64,000 nucleotides of DNA from Methanobacterium sp. UBA279 (GCA_002502855.1 DAQK01000003.1:1-64000); one strand, 5' to 3'; counted from the first letter of the stretch, positions 27,663-34,986 are shown. Notes: generated by a model from the letters alone, not told the origin. Numbers and translations: made by a program.

Positions 27663-27866
27663 ATGATGGATTTAGGTAGATTGAAGCTTTGTTACTGTGA
27701 TGCGGAAGGTGGAAATGTTCCTGAAGAGGATTGCAGGGAATGCGTACTCCTCCACCGGCAAGGATTAAAACCGGACGAGTATATGAAGTGTCAGTTCCAC
27801 GGTGTGTTAAAGGAATGTGGCTGTGAAGATATCTTAGAGGAAAAAATAGAAGGAGAGGTGATATAG
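27663..27866 (+). CDS. Cysteine-rich small protein
   Basis: A 67-residue protein with Cys at about 10, 12, 24, 27, 43, 52 and 54 (CYC, CREC, CGC pairs), which suggests one or two bound zinc ions. The start is at tandem ATGs after GAGGGGGTGAA; the second ATG at 27666 is equally possible. It lies one base before the next gene. The function is unknown. Confidence 0.55.
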   Translation: MMDLGRLKLCYCDAEGGNVPEEDCRECVLLHRQGLKPDEYMKCQFHGVLKECGCEDILEEKIEGEVI

Positions 27867-27867
27867 G

Positions 27868-28050
27868 ATGAATCGTAGTTTACGGCCCCGGGAGGAGGAC
27901 CCGTACCAGGTTGCCCTGGAGTATATGAGAACGCATCATGCGGTGGTGGTCCTTGCAGCTGTGATCACGTTCTGGATCTTCATCACCGTGTTTATCTGGG
28001 TCACGGTTGATGCGGCGCATATGGCAGGAGTCGGTAGCTATGGTGGATGA
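27868..28050 (+). CDS. Single-span membrane protein
   Basis: A 60-residue protein with a charged N-terminal 25 residues and one membrane helix (about 25-46, VVVLAAVITFWIFITVFIWV). It has a strong GGAGAGGTGAT ribosome binding site. Its end overlaps the start of the next gene by 11 bases. A similar tiny membrane protein is encoded at 30887. Confidence 0.6.
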   Translation: MNRSLRPREEDPYQVALEYMRTHHAVVVLAAVITFWIFITVFIWVTVDAAHMAGVGSYGG

Positions 28051-28330
28051 AGGATACGATAAGGAACTCGTAAACATTTTGGAGAAATATTTTGAGGCTA
28101 CCCTAAAGGAAGTACCTTCTGCTAGTTACAATGTTTTTCTTACTTCCCCCAAGGTTAAAAGCTTAACAAGGATAGCTGAAATGTTAACCAGGCTAAAAAT
28201 TGATTTTTCCTATGAATGGAATGATTACGAGGATGATCCAGAAAACGAAATCCATGAAGGCACATTCATCTTTGCAGCTGTAAACTTGAAAAAATTAAAA
28301 CCAGAATTAAGGGGGTTCCTCTTTGACTAA
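28040..28330 (+). CDS. Hypothetical acidic protein
   Basis: A 96-residue, Glu/Asp-rich protein starting MVDEGYDKELVN. The frame is open to 28007, but the ATG at 28040 overlaps the previous stop only slightly and gives a clean N-terminus. No motif is recognised. Confidence 0.5.
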   Translation: MVDEGYDKELVNILEKYFEATLKEVPSASYNVFLTSPKVKSLTRIAEMLTRLKIDFSYEWNDYEDDPENEIHEGTFIFAAVNLKKLKPELRGFLFD

Positions 28331-28475
28331 AAAAGAGGATGTTCCGGAGACGGCGGTTGTCTGTCAGTGTGGTGCTTTTTGTTATTTTGCACCGGACAGT
28401 GACCGCATTGTATGTGCAAAGTGCGGTAAGGAACCGGAAGGTGTAGACTTACCAAAAAGAGTGGAATTAAATTAA
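28323..28475 (+). CDS. Small zinc-ribbon protein (TTG start)
   Basis: A 50-residue protein with a CQCG/CAKCG pair (Cys at about 14, 16, 31, 34) forming a zinc ribbon. The TTG start overlaps the previous gene by eight bases and has AGGGGGTT about six bases upstream. Too short for ordinary gene calling, but composition and site support it. Confidence 0.6.
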   Translation: MTKKEDVPETAVVCQCGAFCYFAPDSDRIVCAKCGKEPEGVDLPKRVELN

Positions 28476-28499
28476 AGCAAATGTGGAGAGGTGTAGAAT

Positions 28500-28979
28500 A
28501 TGATTAGCAAAGCAAATACTGAAGTTTTGATAAGTTTAAAGAACAGTTTAAGGGAAAAAAGGAAGGATCGGAAAGCTAAAAAACTGAAACTCAGAGGAGA
28601 ACAGGAAAGCCTCAGAAACCGACGTGCAGAGCTGGAGGAAGATTACAGCATCTACAAAAAGACACTGGAAAATAAGTTGAAAAACAAGCGTCATGAAATG
28701 GAATTAGACCTAACCCTGATGGAAGCAGAGGGATTTAAGAATCAAACAAAATGGAAGTCTGAGGTCCGCCTGCGAACTCAGCCCATAGAGGATGAAAACA
28801 ATCAGAAACTCATTGATAAAACAGCCAAGAATAATGATGAGCTCGCAGTCATAGAAACCAGGATACAGGCAATCCAGAACGAACTTGACGACTTAGACAT
28901 AGATATAGACGATATCAAATGGGATTTACGAATCAAACTCGAAACCTATAAAGAATACCAAATCGTCCAGGTGGTCTAA
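28500..28979 (+). CDS. Coiled-coil protein
   Basis: A 159-residue, highly charged protein predicted to be helical almost throughout, with long Arg/Lys/Glu heptads (about residues 12-80 and 100-140). No catalytic motif. GGAGAGGTG lies before the start. It directly precedes the OB-like protein gene by two bases, so it may act with it, for example in DNA recombination or replication, but that is only inferred from position. Confidence 0.55.
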   Translation: MISKANTEVLISLKNSLREKRKDRKAKKLKLRGEQESLRNRRAELEEDYSIYKKTLENKLKNKRHEMELDLTLMEAEGFKNQTKWKSEVRLRTQPIEDENNQKLIDKTAKNNDELAVIETRIQAIQNELDDLDIDIDDIKWDLRIKLETYKEYQIVQVV

Positions 28980-28981
28980 GT

Positions 28982-29608
28982 ATGGCTGAAGCAGAGAAAC
29001 GATGGGTTGAAGCACCCAGCATAAGTGGACGCTGGAATCCCCGAGCACCCAAGGATGTAGGGGATAAATTACATGGTATCTACCTGGAAAAAGCACCAGC
29101 ACCTTACATGGGCCGGGATAACTTCAAGTATTTTATCAAAACGGATCATCCATGCGCAACTGATGGAGGAACAGCATTCATCTATGGAACTGATATCCTC
29201 AACGATAAGATGAAGGATATACCACCAGGCCAGGGCTACGAGATAGAAATTGAATTCAAGGGCGAACGAAAGACAGGCGACAGGACAAAGAAGCCACTTA
29301 AACTGTTCATCGTCCGGGCCAATATCACCACTGATGATCCCCTGTACCGGAAATGGTACCCAGAGGAGGAGGAGGAATCAGAGGCCGCTCCCGGGGCGGA
29401 ACTACAAGCACAGGATTTCACCAAAACAGATGAACTAATCGCATGTTATCGGGATGTCCTGGAATCTGGATTTAAAAAGGTTACCTGTGAAGCAATTATC
29501 AAAGAAGCTGAAGCGGATGAGGAATTGGAGCCTGCTCAGTTGACTAATATCAAATTAAGACTGATTGACTTGTACAAAGCAGGTAAAATCGAATCAGAGG
29601 AGGCCTAA
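28982..29608 (+). CDS. Possible single-stranded DNA-binding (OB-fold) protein
   Basis: A 208-residue protein. The first 125 residues look like an OB fold, with RWNPRAPKDVGDKLHGIYLE at 17-36 resembling the start of phage ssDNA-binding proteins. Then comes a Glu-rich linker (about 125-140), and a C-terminal helical domain (about 145-205) that could be a protein-binding or zinc-less winged region. If right, it would be the only recognisable DNA-replication protein of the virus. Identification rests on pattern only. Confidence 0.4.
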   Translation: MAEAEKRWVEAPSISGRWNPRAPKDVGDKLHGIYLEKAPAPYMGRDNFKYFIKTDHPCATDGGTAFIYGTDILNDKMKDIPPGQGYEIEIEFKGERKTGDRTKKPLKLFIVRANITTDDPLYRKWYPEEEEESEAAPGAELQAQDFTKTDELIACYRDVLESGFKKVTCEAIIKEAEADEELEPAQLTNIKLRLIDLYKAGKIESEEA

Positions 29609-29611
29609 GTT

Positions 29612-29878
29612 ATGGGTGTTGGATTATTGTATCAGCAATTATGTGAGATGGAGGGTGCACAGGTAACAATGAAATTAGGGCATAAAAAGAAAGCCGTAAC
29701 TGGCATTGTAAAGAGCGTAAACCTCCACAAAGAGGGATTATATGTTATGCTTGAGTTGTCGAATGGCGAGCGTAAACTACTCACACCCGATGATAAAGTA
29801 CATGACGTAACCTTCACACCCACCATACCTGAGAAAGGAGGCATGGAAACCCTTAGTGGTGATAATGGAACGTTTTAA
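29612..29878 (+). CDS. Hypothetical beta-rich small protein
   Basis: An 88-residue protein. The middle (VTMKLGHKKKAVTGIVKSV) looks like a small beta barrel, perhaps nucleic-acid binding. Its last 18 bases are part of a 48-base sequence duplicated at 30649. It overlaps the start of the next gene. Confidence 0.5.
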   Translation: MGVGLLYQQLCEMEGAQVTMKLGHKKKAVTGIVKSVNLHKEGLYVMLELSNGERKLLTPDDKVHDVTFTPTIPEKGGMETLSGDNGTF

Positions 29879-29908
29879 AAAAGCCAGGGATATCATAGAG
29901 AATGGCTG
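29861..29908 (+). repeat. 48-base direct repeat, copy 1
   Basis: Identical over 48 bases to 30649-30696. It covers the end of one gene (sharing the DNGTF ending) and the first 14 codons of the next (MERFKKARDIIENG). Confidence 0.9.
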
Positions 29909-30131
29909 GGTGGACATCCTCTGGAGTGATGACCACCAGGCTCAACTGGTAGTGTTCAATGACCAGTACCATGCCTACCTGGTCACCTATTCCTATGGGG
30001 TGTGGTACTGCGACCCCACCTGTCCAGACTGGCACCACCGAGGCAAAGATGGACAGATTAAAGGGTCTTTCAATTGTAAGCATCTGCTGGCTTCTATGAT
30101 TTGGCTTTATTTAATGAAGGTGATTTTATGA
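29865..30131 (+). CDS. SWIM-like zinc-binding protein
   Basis: An 88-residue protein starting MERFKKARDIIENGW. The C-terminal half has CDPTC then CKH (about 48-52 and 71-73), close to the CxCx(n)CxH zinc motif of SWIM domains, which bind DNA or proteins. The start is at the ATG at 29865 or GTG at 29856. The first 14 residues recur exactly in the small protein at 30653 because of the 48-base duplication. Confidence 0.6.
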   Translation: MERFKKARDIIENGWVDILWSDDHQAQLVVFNDQYHAYLVTYSYGVWYCDPTCPDWHHRGKDGQIKGSFNCKHLLASMIWLYLMKVIL

Positions 30132-30454
30132 GATCTGAAGAGGATTTTAGTAAAAATAGCCGTGCATTGGAATTAATGGGAGAAAGGGGTAGTGGAACCC
30201 CTCTTTTTATGCCTCATGAACTTGGTTATAGTTGTCCTATTTGTGGAGCTGAGGATGAGGTAAATCTGGAATGGAGTGAATATCATGCTTTTATTTGGTG
30301 CAGGAAATGTAACATCGACATTCCTAGTTGTCTTTGTGTTAAATATGGACAACCCATGATTGGACAGGACCCATTAACGCCCCGGGAGCGGATAACAGAG
30401 GCAACTAAGATATTTTTAGATTCCGTTGAAAGCATAAAAAAAGGTGAGGATTGA
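30128..30454 (+). CDS. Zinc-ribbon protein
   Basis: A 108-residue protein with CPICG (about 38) and CRKC (about 57) forming a zinc ribbon around an acidic, aromatic insert, and a helical C-terminus. AAGGTGAT at 30117-30124 serves the ATG at 30128. The start overlaps the previous stop as ATGA. The function is unknown. Confidence 0.6.
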   Translation: MRSEEDFSKNSRALELMGERGSGTPLFMPHELGYSCPICGAEDEVNLEWSEYHAFIWCRKCNIDIPSCLCVKYGQPMIGQDPLTPRERITEATKIFLDSVESIKKGED

Positions 30455-30666
30455 TGGATAAATATGACCAGTTAGCAGCCCGGCACGGCGTGGAACTGGC
30501 ACCCTTCACAGATGGTTATCTTAAACTCTATAAGGATGGTTTGGGTGTTTTGGAACGGTTTATAAGGGAGAATCCAGATGTGGAGGTTGTTAGTACAACA
30601 GAATTGGAGAAATGGGTACATAAAGATAAGCAGCTGACGCTTGATGGAGATAATGGAACGTTTTAA
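30454..30666 (+). CDS. Hypothetical small protein
   Basis: A 70-residue, mostly helical protein starting MDKYDQLAARHGVELAP after AAAGGTGAGG. It ends with DGDNGTF, almost the same as the protein at 29612, because the shared 48-base repeat supplies both ends. No family is recognised. Confidence 0.5.
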   Translation: MDKYDQLAARHGVELAPFTDGYLKLYKDGLGVLERFIRENPDVEVVSTTELEKWVHKDKQLTLDGDNGTF

Positions 30667-30696
30667 AAAAGCCAGGGATATCATAGAGAATGGCTG
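30649..30696 (+). repeat. 48-base direct repeat, copy 2
   Basis: Exact copy of 29861-29908. As in copy 1 it links the end of one gene to the start of the next. Confidence 0.9.
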
Positions 30697-30778
30697 TTTG
30701 TGGTGTGAAGAGTGTATAAAAAAAATAGGAGATGAAAATTTGGGAGCTGCCAGACATGATAAAAGAAAAAAAGAATAA
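30653..30778 (+). CDS. Small Cys-containing protein sharing the SWIM protein's N-terminus
   Basis: A 41-residue frame. The first 14 residues are identical to the SWIM-like protein at 29865, then it diverges into CLWCEEC and a Lys-rich tail. It could be a truncated duplicate or a real small zinc protein. Its end overlaps the next small gene in another frame. Confidence 0.4.
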   Translation: MERFKKARDIIENGCLWCEECIKKIGDENLGAARHDKRKKE

Positions 30779-30890
30779 AAAGGGAAAAGAAAGAGCTGTT
30801 AAAGAACTAAACTACCTCAGTAAATGGGCGAATGGTGAAATAACCCTCACCGAAATGCGGGAAAAACTAGAAGAGGGGGGATCACCTTGA
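30732..30890 (+). CDS. Small basic protein with WELP N-terminus
   Basis: A 52-residue Lys-rich protein starting MKIWELPDMIKEKK. A later ATG (30756) is possible, but the WELP segment resembles the start of the protein at 33955 (LELPA), which favours the upstream ATG, whose GGAG is unusually close. The function is unknown. Confidence 0.45.
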   Translation: MKIWELPDMIKEKKNKKGKERAVKELNYLSKWANGEITLTEMREKLEEGGSP

Positions 30891-31027
30891 AAGACCCCAT
30901 CCGAATCTTCATAGACACCTGGAATGATATCTATTGTGATGTGCCATGGACCACCTGGACATGGGTGGCCATGGCCTGGATCTTCGCAGCTGCAATGATC
31001 ATATTGACGGGTGAGGGGATTATATGA
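30887..31027 (+). CDS. Tiny single-span membrane protein (TTG start)
   Basis: A 46-residue protein with a Trp-rich membrane helix (about 19-42, with TWVAMAWIFAAAMIIL). The TTG start overlaps the previous stop by four bases after GAGGGGGGATC. It resembles the 27868 protein in size and layout only. Confidence 0.5.
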   Translation: MKDPIRIFIDTWNDIYCDVPWTTWTWVAMAWIFAAAMIILTGEGII

Positions 31028-31125
31028 TGATGATGCTAACAACTAATGATATCGCCCAGATCAGTGTATTTAACAGGATAATAGAAAACCAACGCCAAGC
31101 AGGATTCATAGGGGGAGAGGGATAA
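31024..31125 (+). CDS. Possible 30-33 residue protein
   Basis: Starts at one of four tandem ATG codons overlapping the previous stop (GGTGAGGGG upstream). It ends with its stop overlapping the ATG of the next gene (TAATG). The tight coupling at both ends is the evidence. The product has no recognisable features. Confidence 0.4.
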   Translation: MMMMLTTNDIAQISVFNRIIENQRQAGFIGGEG

Positions 31126-32009
31126 TGCCCCTTAGTCCAAGTGAAATAAAAGAAAAATATCCCATCCTAAAATCTAAAACGGAGGGTAAACCAGTATTCG
31201 GGGAGGATGGTGTTTTCACTGGTGAGGTCGAAGGACCATCAGGGGATAAGGTGAAACTGGACGAGCTGGTAGAACCTGAAAAGCCTGTAGAAACCCCCGC
31301 CCGGGTGGTGGAGGATGAAGGAGATATTATTAACGAGGATTGTTCTACAGTAGAAAAACTGGAAGGACCAGATCACAAACCAGAGATACGTAACCCGGGA
31401 GAGCCCAGCAAATCCTTAGAATCTGAAATAGAAACACCAACAGAAAAACCAGTGAAAAGAACCTGCCAGTACTGCGACACCAGAGTATACAATAGCCAAA
31501 CACTATGTGACAAGTGTAAAGAAAAAAAATTCCAGGAGATCTGGACTGAAATACTAGATCCACTATTAGAAAATGAAACCTTTTTTATTAAAAAAGACGT
31601 CGCCGATATTGACTTCCCCATGAACCTCAACAATTCCCTAGGATGGTACATCAAAAATGGTTACTTCAGCATGCGAAAGAACGGTAAAATCAATGAATAC
31701 TACAAACCAACACCTGAAGAACGGGAAAAAGAGGTCCCAGGGATAACTAAGAAATGCCGCACCTGTGGAGAAATCAAACCAATAGACAAATTCTACAAAC
31801 AAAAAAAAAGCACTGACGGTTACGGATACGCCTGCATAGAATGTGATAAAAAACGAAACCAGAACAGACCACGAAAAAAACCAAGCCAATTACAATATAT
31901 ACAGCAACTACTCATCAACGATATGGACAAACAAAATAAGAAAGGACAATCAATCAGAATCCACCTACACTTATTGACTGAATTAGAGAATTATGAGGAG
32001 GAGTGTTAG
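31125..32009 (+). CDS. Zinc-finger protein with two Cys4 sites
   Basis: A 294-residue protein. The N-terminal 105 residues are Pro/Glu-rich and probably disordered. A zinc site CQYCDTRV with CDKC follows (about 111-130), then a helical middle. A second zinc site, CRTCGEIKPIDKFY with CIEC (about 207-238), is like those in phage HNH-associated proteins, but no HNH residues follow. The C-terminus is basic and helical. It probably binds DNA or RNA; the role is unknown. Confidence 0.6.
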   Translation: MPLSPSEIKEKYPILKSKTEGKPVFGEDGVFTGEVEGPSGDKVKLDELVEPEKPVETPARVVEDEGDIINEDCSTVEKLEGPDHKPEIRNPGEPSKSLESEIETPTEKPVKRTCQYCDTRVYNSQTLCDKCKEKKFQEIWTEILDPLLENETFFIKKDVADIDFPMNLNNSLGWYIKNGYFSMRKNGKINEYYKPTPEEREKEVPGITKKCRTCGEIKPIDKFYKQKKSTDGYGYACIECDKKRNQNRPRKKPSQLQYIQQLLINDMDKQNKKGQSIRIHLHLLTELENYEEEC

Positions 32010-32129
32010 GTGGAAAAGTTACTGTCTATGGACACATGTGTGTGTAGACACTTTTTTGATCATGGGTATATGGGTGATGAAAAATCCAAAAGTTTACGTT
32101 TTCTTAAAAACAGTTCTGCTTTCTTATTT

Positions 32130-32205
32130 TTTGTTTTAACGTTTTTATATTATTTATTTATATTATATTATTTATTTATTATTTATTATTATTTATTATT
32201 ATTGT
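32130..32205. repeat. TTA/TTTA low-complexity tract
   Basis: A stretch of about 75 bases made of ATT, TTTA and TTATATTA units, flanked on the left by a GTCTA...TAGAC hairpin with an ACACATGTGT core and on the right by a 12-base hairpin. A 98-codon frame (32010-32306, GTG start with GGAGGAG) runs through it but encodes low-complexity sequence, and I do not call it a gene. Confidence 0.6.
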
Positions 32206-32221
32206 CTATTATAAGTGATGA

Positions 32222-32254
32222 TTATCGTAACTTTTCTGAGATAAGTTACGATAA
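32222..32254 (+). promoter_or_regulatory. 12-base perfect hairpin before the RHH-like gene
   Basis: TTATCGTAACTT (32222-32233) pairs perfectly with AAGTTACGATAA (32243-32254) over a nine-base loop. A second overlapping inverted repeat (GATAAGT/ACTTATC) gives alternative pairing. It could be an operator or mRNA structure for the gene that follows. Confidence 0.45.
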
Positions 32255-32298
32255 AAGTTACTTATCATGGACACTTATTTCAGTTAGGGGGTGCTTTT

Positions 32299-32823
32299 CT
32301 GGATAAAGGAACCCCAATAATAAAAGTAGGTGAAACAACTAGAATAGGTATAGAAGTACGTAAAAAACTCTGGAATAACTTTAAAAGAATGGTGAAAAAG
32401 CAATATGGCAGTGTGAGATGGTTCTTATCCTATGAAGTAAACGAAGCATTGGATCTATATTTACGTGTTAAATCTGGTGAACTTATTGTCTTCGATGCGG
32501 TTTACTTGAAGGAACATGGTGACTATGCATACACAGATGGACACATATACAGTTCTGAAAGCCTTGTAGTGAGAAAATTCAAGGAAAGATTTGAAAAGAG
32601 TAAAAGGATTCATCGACGAGAACTTAGAAAATTCGTTAAAGAAGACCTTAAATGGGAGAGTAGGAGCAAATATTATGATGTTCGTGATGAACTATTAGGA
32701 GAGGGTTTTTTATCTTATTTTGAAAGGAATAAGCAGATTTTTTTAGTCGATCTGGATCCCATAATGGATTACAGTGGTATTAGTGAGAAATGGCCAGAGG
32801 AAGCCCATGGTAATAAAAGGTGA
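32299..32823 (+). CDS. Ribbon-helix-helix-like DNA-binding protein (possible CTG start)
   Basis: A protein of about 174 residues. The N-terminal segment with TRIGIEVRKKLWNNFKRMVK, a Tyr-Gly turn and a following helix (NEALDLYL) looks like the RHH-type DNA-binding proteins common in archaeal viruses. The first usual start is the ATG at 32389, which would remove most of that domain. The frame is open upstream with no ATG, GTG or TTG, but GGGGGTG at 32287-32293 lies five bases before an in-frame CTG at 32299. The remainder may be a winged-helix region. Confidence 0.5.
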   Translation: MDKGTPIIKVGETTRIGIEVRKKLWNNFKRMVKKQYGSVRWFLSYEVNEALDLYLRVKSGELIVFDAVYLKEHGDYAYTDGHIYSSESLVVRKFKERFEKSKRIHRRELRKFVKEDLKWESRSKYYDVRDELLGEGFLSYFERNKQIFLVDLDPIMDYSGISEKWPEEAHGNKR

Positions 32824-33125
32824 TGAATTTTCAGTCAAGGGAAAATAAAGAGAAAATAGTGATTAGGTGGGGGGAGGAGTGTGGAAGACCGGGAGCTGCC
32901 AGGCTTTCATCGGAATTCAAGAAACATCCCCCCCCACACATCTATTATGTTAGAACATATATTGTATATATGTTTATAGTTAATTTGGTTTTAACTATTT
33001 ATTAGTAGTTAAATTTAATATATAAGTAATAATAGGTCTTTAAAGTTGTAAATAGAAATAGTAAATTATTAATATTAAGAAAGGAATATGGATAATTATG
33101 TATTTAGCGTTCTGATGGGGTTATA
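32824..33125. other. AT-rich gap with palindromes
   Basis: No protein I can support. The stretch holds a copy of the GTGTGGAAGA-CC-GGAGCTGCCAG motif (about 32879-32902), a perfect TTTAACTA/TAGTTAAA inverted repeat (32990-33013) and TATA-like sequence that may drive the gene at 33126. Confidence 0.4.
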
Positions 33126-33563
33126 ATGTCTGAATGTGTATATTGTTGTATGTATGTGGAGGAGAATCTGGGGGGCGACAATAGATGCTATATAGAATCA
33201 TGTGAGTGTGGTAATTATAATTTACTGTATGATAAGGGTAAGGGAAAAATTTTTTGTCCTAATTGTGGTTTAGTTTATGGTGAAAAGTTAAGAGATATCG
33301 ATGCGGTTAAAAACAAAAAACCTATTAAAAAGGGGGAATACACACCCCCTAAAGTAGTTTGTGAGATATGCGGCTATAGTTATATAAATAGACCAAAAAG
33401 GACTTTTGGTAGGTTTGATTTTTCTAATGATTATTGTGATTTCTGTTCCAGTATAATCCAATGGACTGCCAGCCGATATGGTGAACGAAAAGATAATATA
33501 GGCAGTTCAAAAGGGGGAGATGGTGAATGTTTTTTGTCCAAGGAGGAGGCTGATATTTATTAA
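33126..33563 (+). CDS. Protein with TFIIB-like zinc ribbon
   Basis: A 145-residue, Cys-rich protein. The segment CECGNYNLLYDKGKGKIFCPNCGLVYGEKL, here quoted as CECGNYNLLY (about 26-35) then FCPNCGLVYGE, resembles the zinc ribbon of TFB/TFIIB that contacts RNA polymerase. A second site CEICGY with CDFC follows (about 79-105). It lacks the cyclin folds of TFB. A role in redirecting host transcription is possible but unproven. Confidence 0.55.
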   Translation: MSECVYCCMYVEENLGGDNRCYIESCECGNYNLLYDKGKGKIFCPNCGLVYGEKLRDIDAVKNKKPIKKGEYTPPKVVCEICGYSYINRPKRTFGRFDFSNDYCDFCSSIIQWTASRYGERKDNIGSSKGGDGECFLSKEEADIY

Positions 33564-33900
33564 GCTCTGTGAATTGTGTGGGAAGCCCATTACGAACCCT
33601 AAACATAATCAGAAATATCATAAACAAGGCGATCCCGTGAATACTGAATGTTACCATAAAAGGATGAGGTTAAACTGGCAACAGGCGAGTAGTAATTACC
33701 GATTAAGGATGAAGAAACGGCGAAACCAGGAAATTAAAGATAAAATCAGGGAAATAGAAAGGGGTGAACTTCAAAAGAGTCATGATGGTACAGGTGGGCG
33801 TTTAGGGAATGGGGGCTTAGGTCCAAAGCCTAGGAAGGATGAAGTCAAGGAGTGGAAAGTTGTTGAGCGTGAAATGAAGAGATATCGTTTGAGTATTTAA
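33520..33900 (+). CDS. Basic zinc-finger protein
   Basis: A 126-residue protein with CELCGKPI and an HxxxGDPVNTECYHKR segment (about 17-50) forming one zinc site, then a long basic helix (about 50-85) and a Gly/Lys-rich tail. It overlaps the end of the previous gene by 44 bases. The start at 33520 is the only ATG, though a strong AGGAGGAGG lies further in at about 33539. Probably nucleic-acid binding. Confidence 0.5.
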   Translation: MVNVFCPRRRLIFIKLCELCGKPITNPKHNQKYHKQGDPVNTECYHKRMRLNWQQASSNYRLRMKKRRNQEIKDKIREIERGELQKSHDGTGGRLGNGGLGPKPRKDEVKEWKVVEREMKRYRLSI

Positions 33901-33954
33901 ATCTTTTTTTACTTTTATGACGCCATTAAGTAAGGAAGTACAACTTTTATATAG

Positions 33955-34377
33955 GTGTGGAAGAACCTGGAGCTGCCAGCCAGAATTACCGGAAAAAAGA
34001 GAAAAAAATTTGTTTATGACGAGGAATGGCTTAAAAAAGTCCTAAACAAAATATGCCCTGAGTGTGATGGAAAACTGGAAAAGAAAGGAATCCTAAGAGC
34101 TTGCACCACAAACCAACACCTCCATATATATGGAAGTCCTATTTTAATAGCCTACACTGAAATAGGAAAAAAAGAATCCATCACAGAAAATCTATATCAG
34201 GGTAGGAAATGCCCCGAATGCCAATCCACTACTTTTGACTATAATGAAAAGACAGATGAAACCAGCTGCATTAAATGCGGATTAATACTAAGCGGTCCAC
34301 CATGCTATGGTATAAAGTATCCCTGGCACGTTTCTTATAGTGATGGAATGAACCTGTACCATGGCCCATACAAATAA
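33955..34377 (+). CDS. Protein with TFIIB-like zinc ribbon (second)
   Basis: A 140-residue protein with CPEC near 35 and a second site CPECQSTTFDYNEKT with CIKCGL (about 83-110), again close to a TFB-type ribbon. It begins MWKNLELPARITG. The GTG start lies only a few bases after a TATA-like TTTTATATAG (33941-33951), so either the promoter lies elsewhere or the real start is downstream. Rightward neighbours are separated by a structured gap. Confidence 0.5.
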   Translation: MWKNLELPARITGKKRKKFVYDEEWLKKVLNKICPECDGKLEKKGILRACTTNQHLHIYGSPILIAYTEIGKKESITENLYQGRKCPECQSTTFDYNEKTDETSCIKCGLILSGPPCYGIKYPWHVSYSDGMNLYHGPYK

Positions 34378-34412
34378 AATTTATTTTATTTTTTATAATT
34401 TTTTTTGAAATT

Positions 34413-34478
34413 AGAGGGGGTCCTGATTCCCTACGCTCAAATGGATTTATCACCAGGATCCCTGGAAAAACTCCCTCT
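34413..34478 (+). ncRNA. Structured non-coding stretch
   Basis: Nested pairing: AGAGGG (34413-34418) with CCCTCT (34473-34478), and GGTCCTG (34419-34425) with CAGGATCC (34454-34461, one bulge). The loop contains TGGATTTATCA, also found in the loop of the hairpin at 24661-24701. It is followed by T-rich sequence. It could be a terminator-linked RNA or a protein-binding site. Confidence 0.35.
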
Positions 34479-34546
34479 ACAAAAATTTTAAATTTTTTTT
34501 ATTCAATTCATTTAAAACATATAATTTAAAAGGAGGAAATCAGGAT

Positions 34547-34939
34547 ATGGTTACTTTTAGGAATATTGACTATCTAACAACTATTTTACTTGCTTTGATT
34601 CCTGTGATTCTTTATCTCAAGGATACAATTATTTTATACGTGCCGCCAGCATATTTGATACTGGCAGTGTTAATCTTTGCAGTTTTAAGTCAGCTTGCAG
34701 CTGAACAACGTGTCAAAGATGCAGTCGAAGAAGTCCAAAGGTGGAAAATATTTGACTGGTTATCTACCATTCTCTTGGCTTTCGGACCAATACTATTAGC
34801 ATATGAAAGCCTAATTGAACAGCAACTCCCACCCGCCATAGTGCCCATAGCCGTAGGCGTATTCGGTTTAATCAGCCAGTACATCACTAATAAACGTGTC
34901 CAAGCATCCACACCCATACCGAAAAGGAGCCACCTGTAA
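34547..34939 (+). CDS. Membrane protein with internal duplication, holin candidate
   Basis: A 130-residue protein with four predicted membrane spans arranged as two similar halves. IDYLTTILLALIPVILYL near residues 7-24 matches FDWLSTILLAFGPILLAY near 69-86, and each half ends in a charged segment (AAEQRVKDA, TNKRVQ). Small size, position just before the late genes, and the following coiled-coil/membrane protein suggest a holin role in lysis. This is inferred. GGAGG lies before the ATG. Confidence 0.55.
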   Translation: MVTFRNIDYLTTILLALIPVILYLKDTIILYVPPAYLILAVLIFAVLSQLAAEQRVKDAVEEVQRWKIFDWLSTILLAFGPILLAYESLIEQQLPPAIVPIAVGVFGLISQYITNKRVQASTPIPKRSHL

Positions 34940-34986
34940 ACGAAGGCTACATCTAAAATTACTTTTTTTATACGGAGATTGGAAGG

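Noticed and set aside
32010..32306. 98-codon GTG frame with a good ribosome binding site
   Set aside because: More than a third is low-complexity Leu/Tyr/Phe/Ile from the TTTA tract, and it overlaps the better-supported RHH-like gene.
32820..33005. 61-codon frame after the RHH-like gene
   Set aside because: Poor composition, no ribosome binding site, and most of it lies in palindromic AT-rich sequence.
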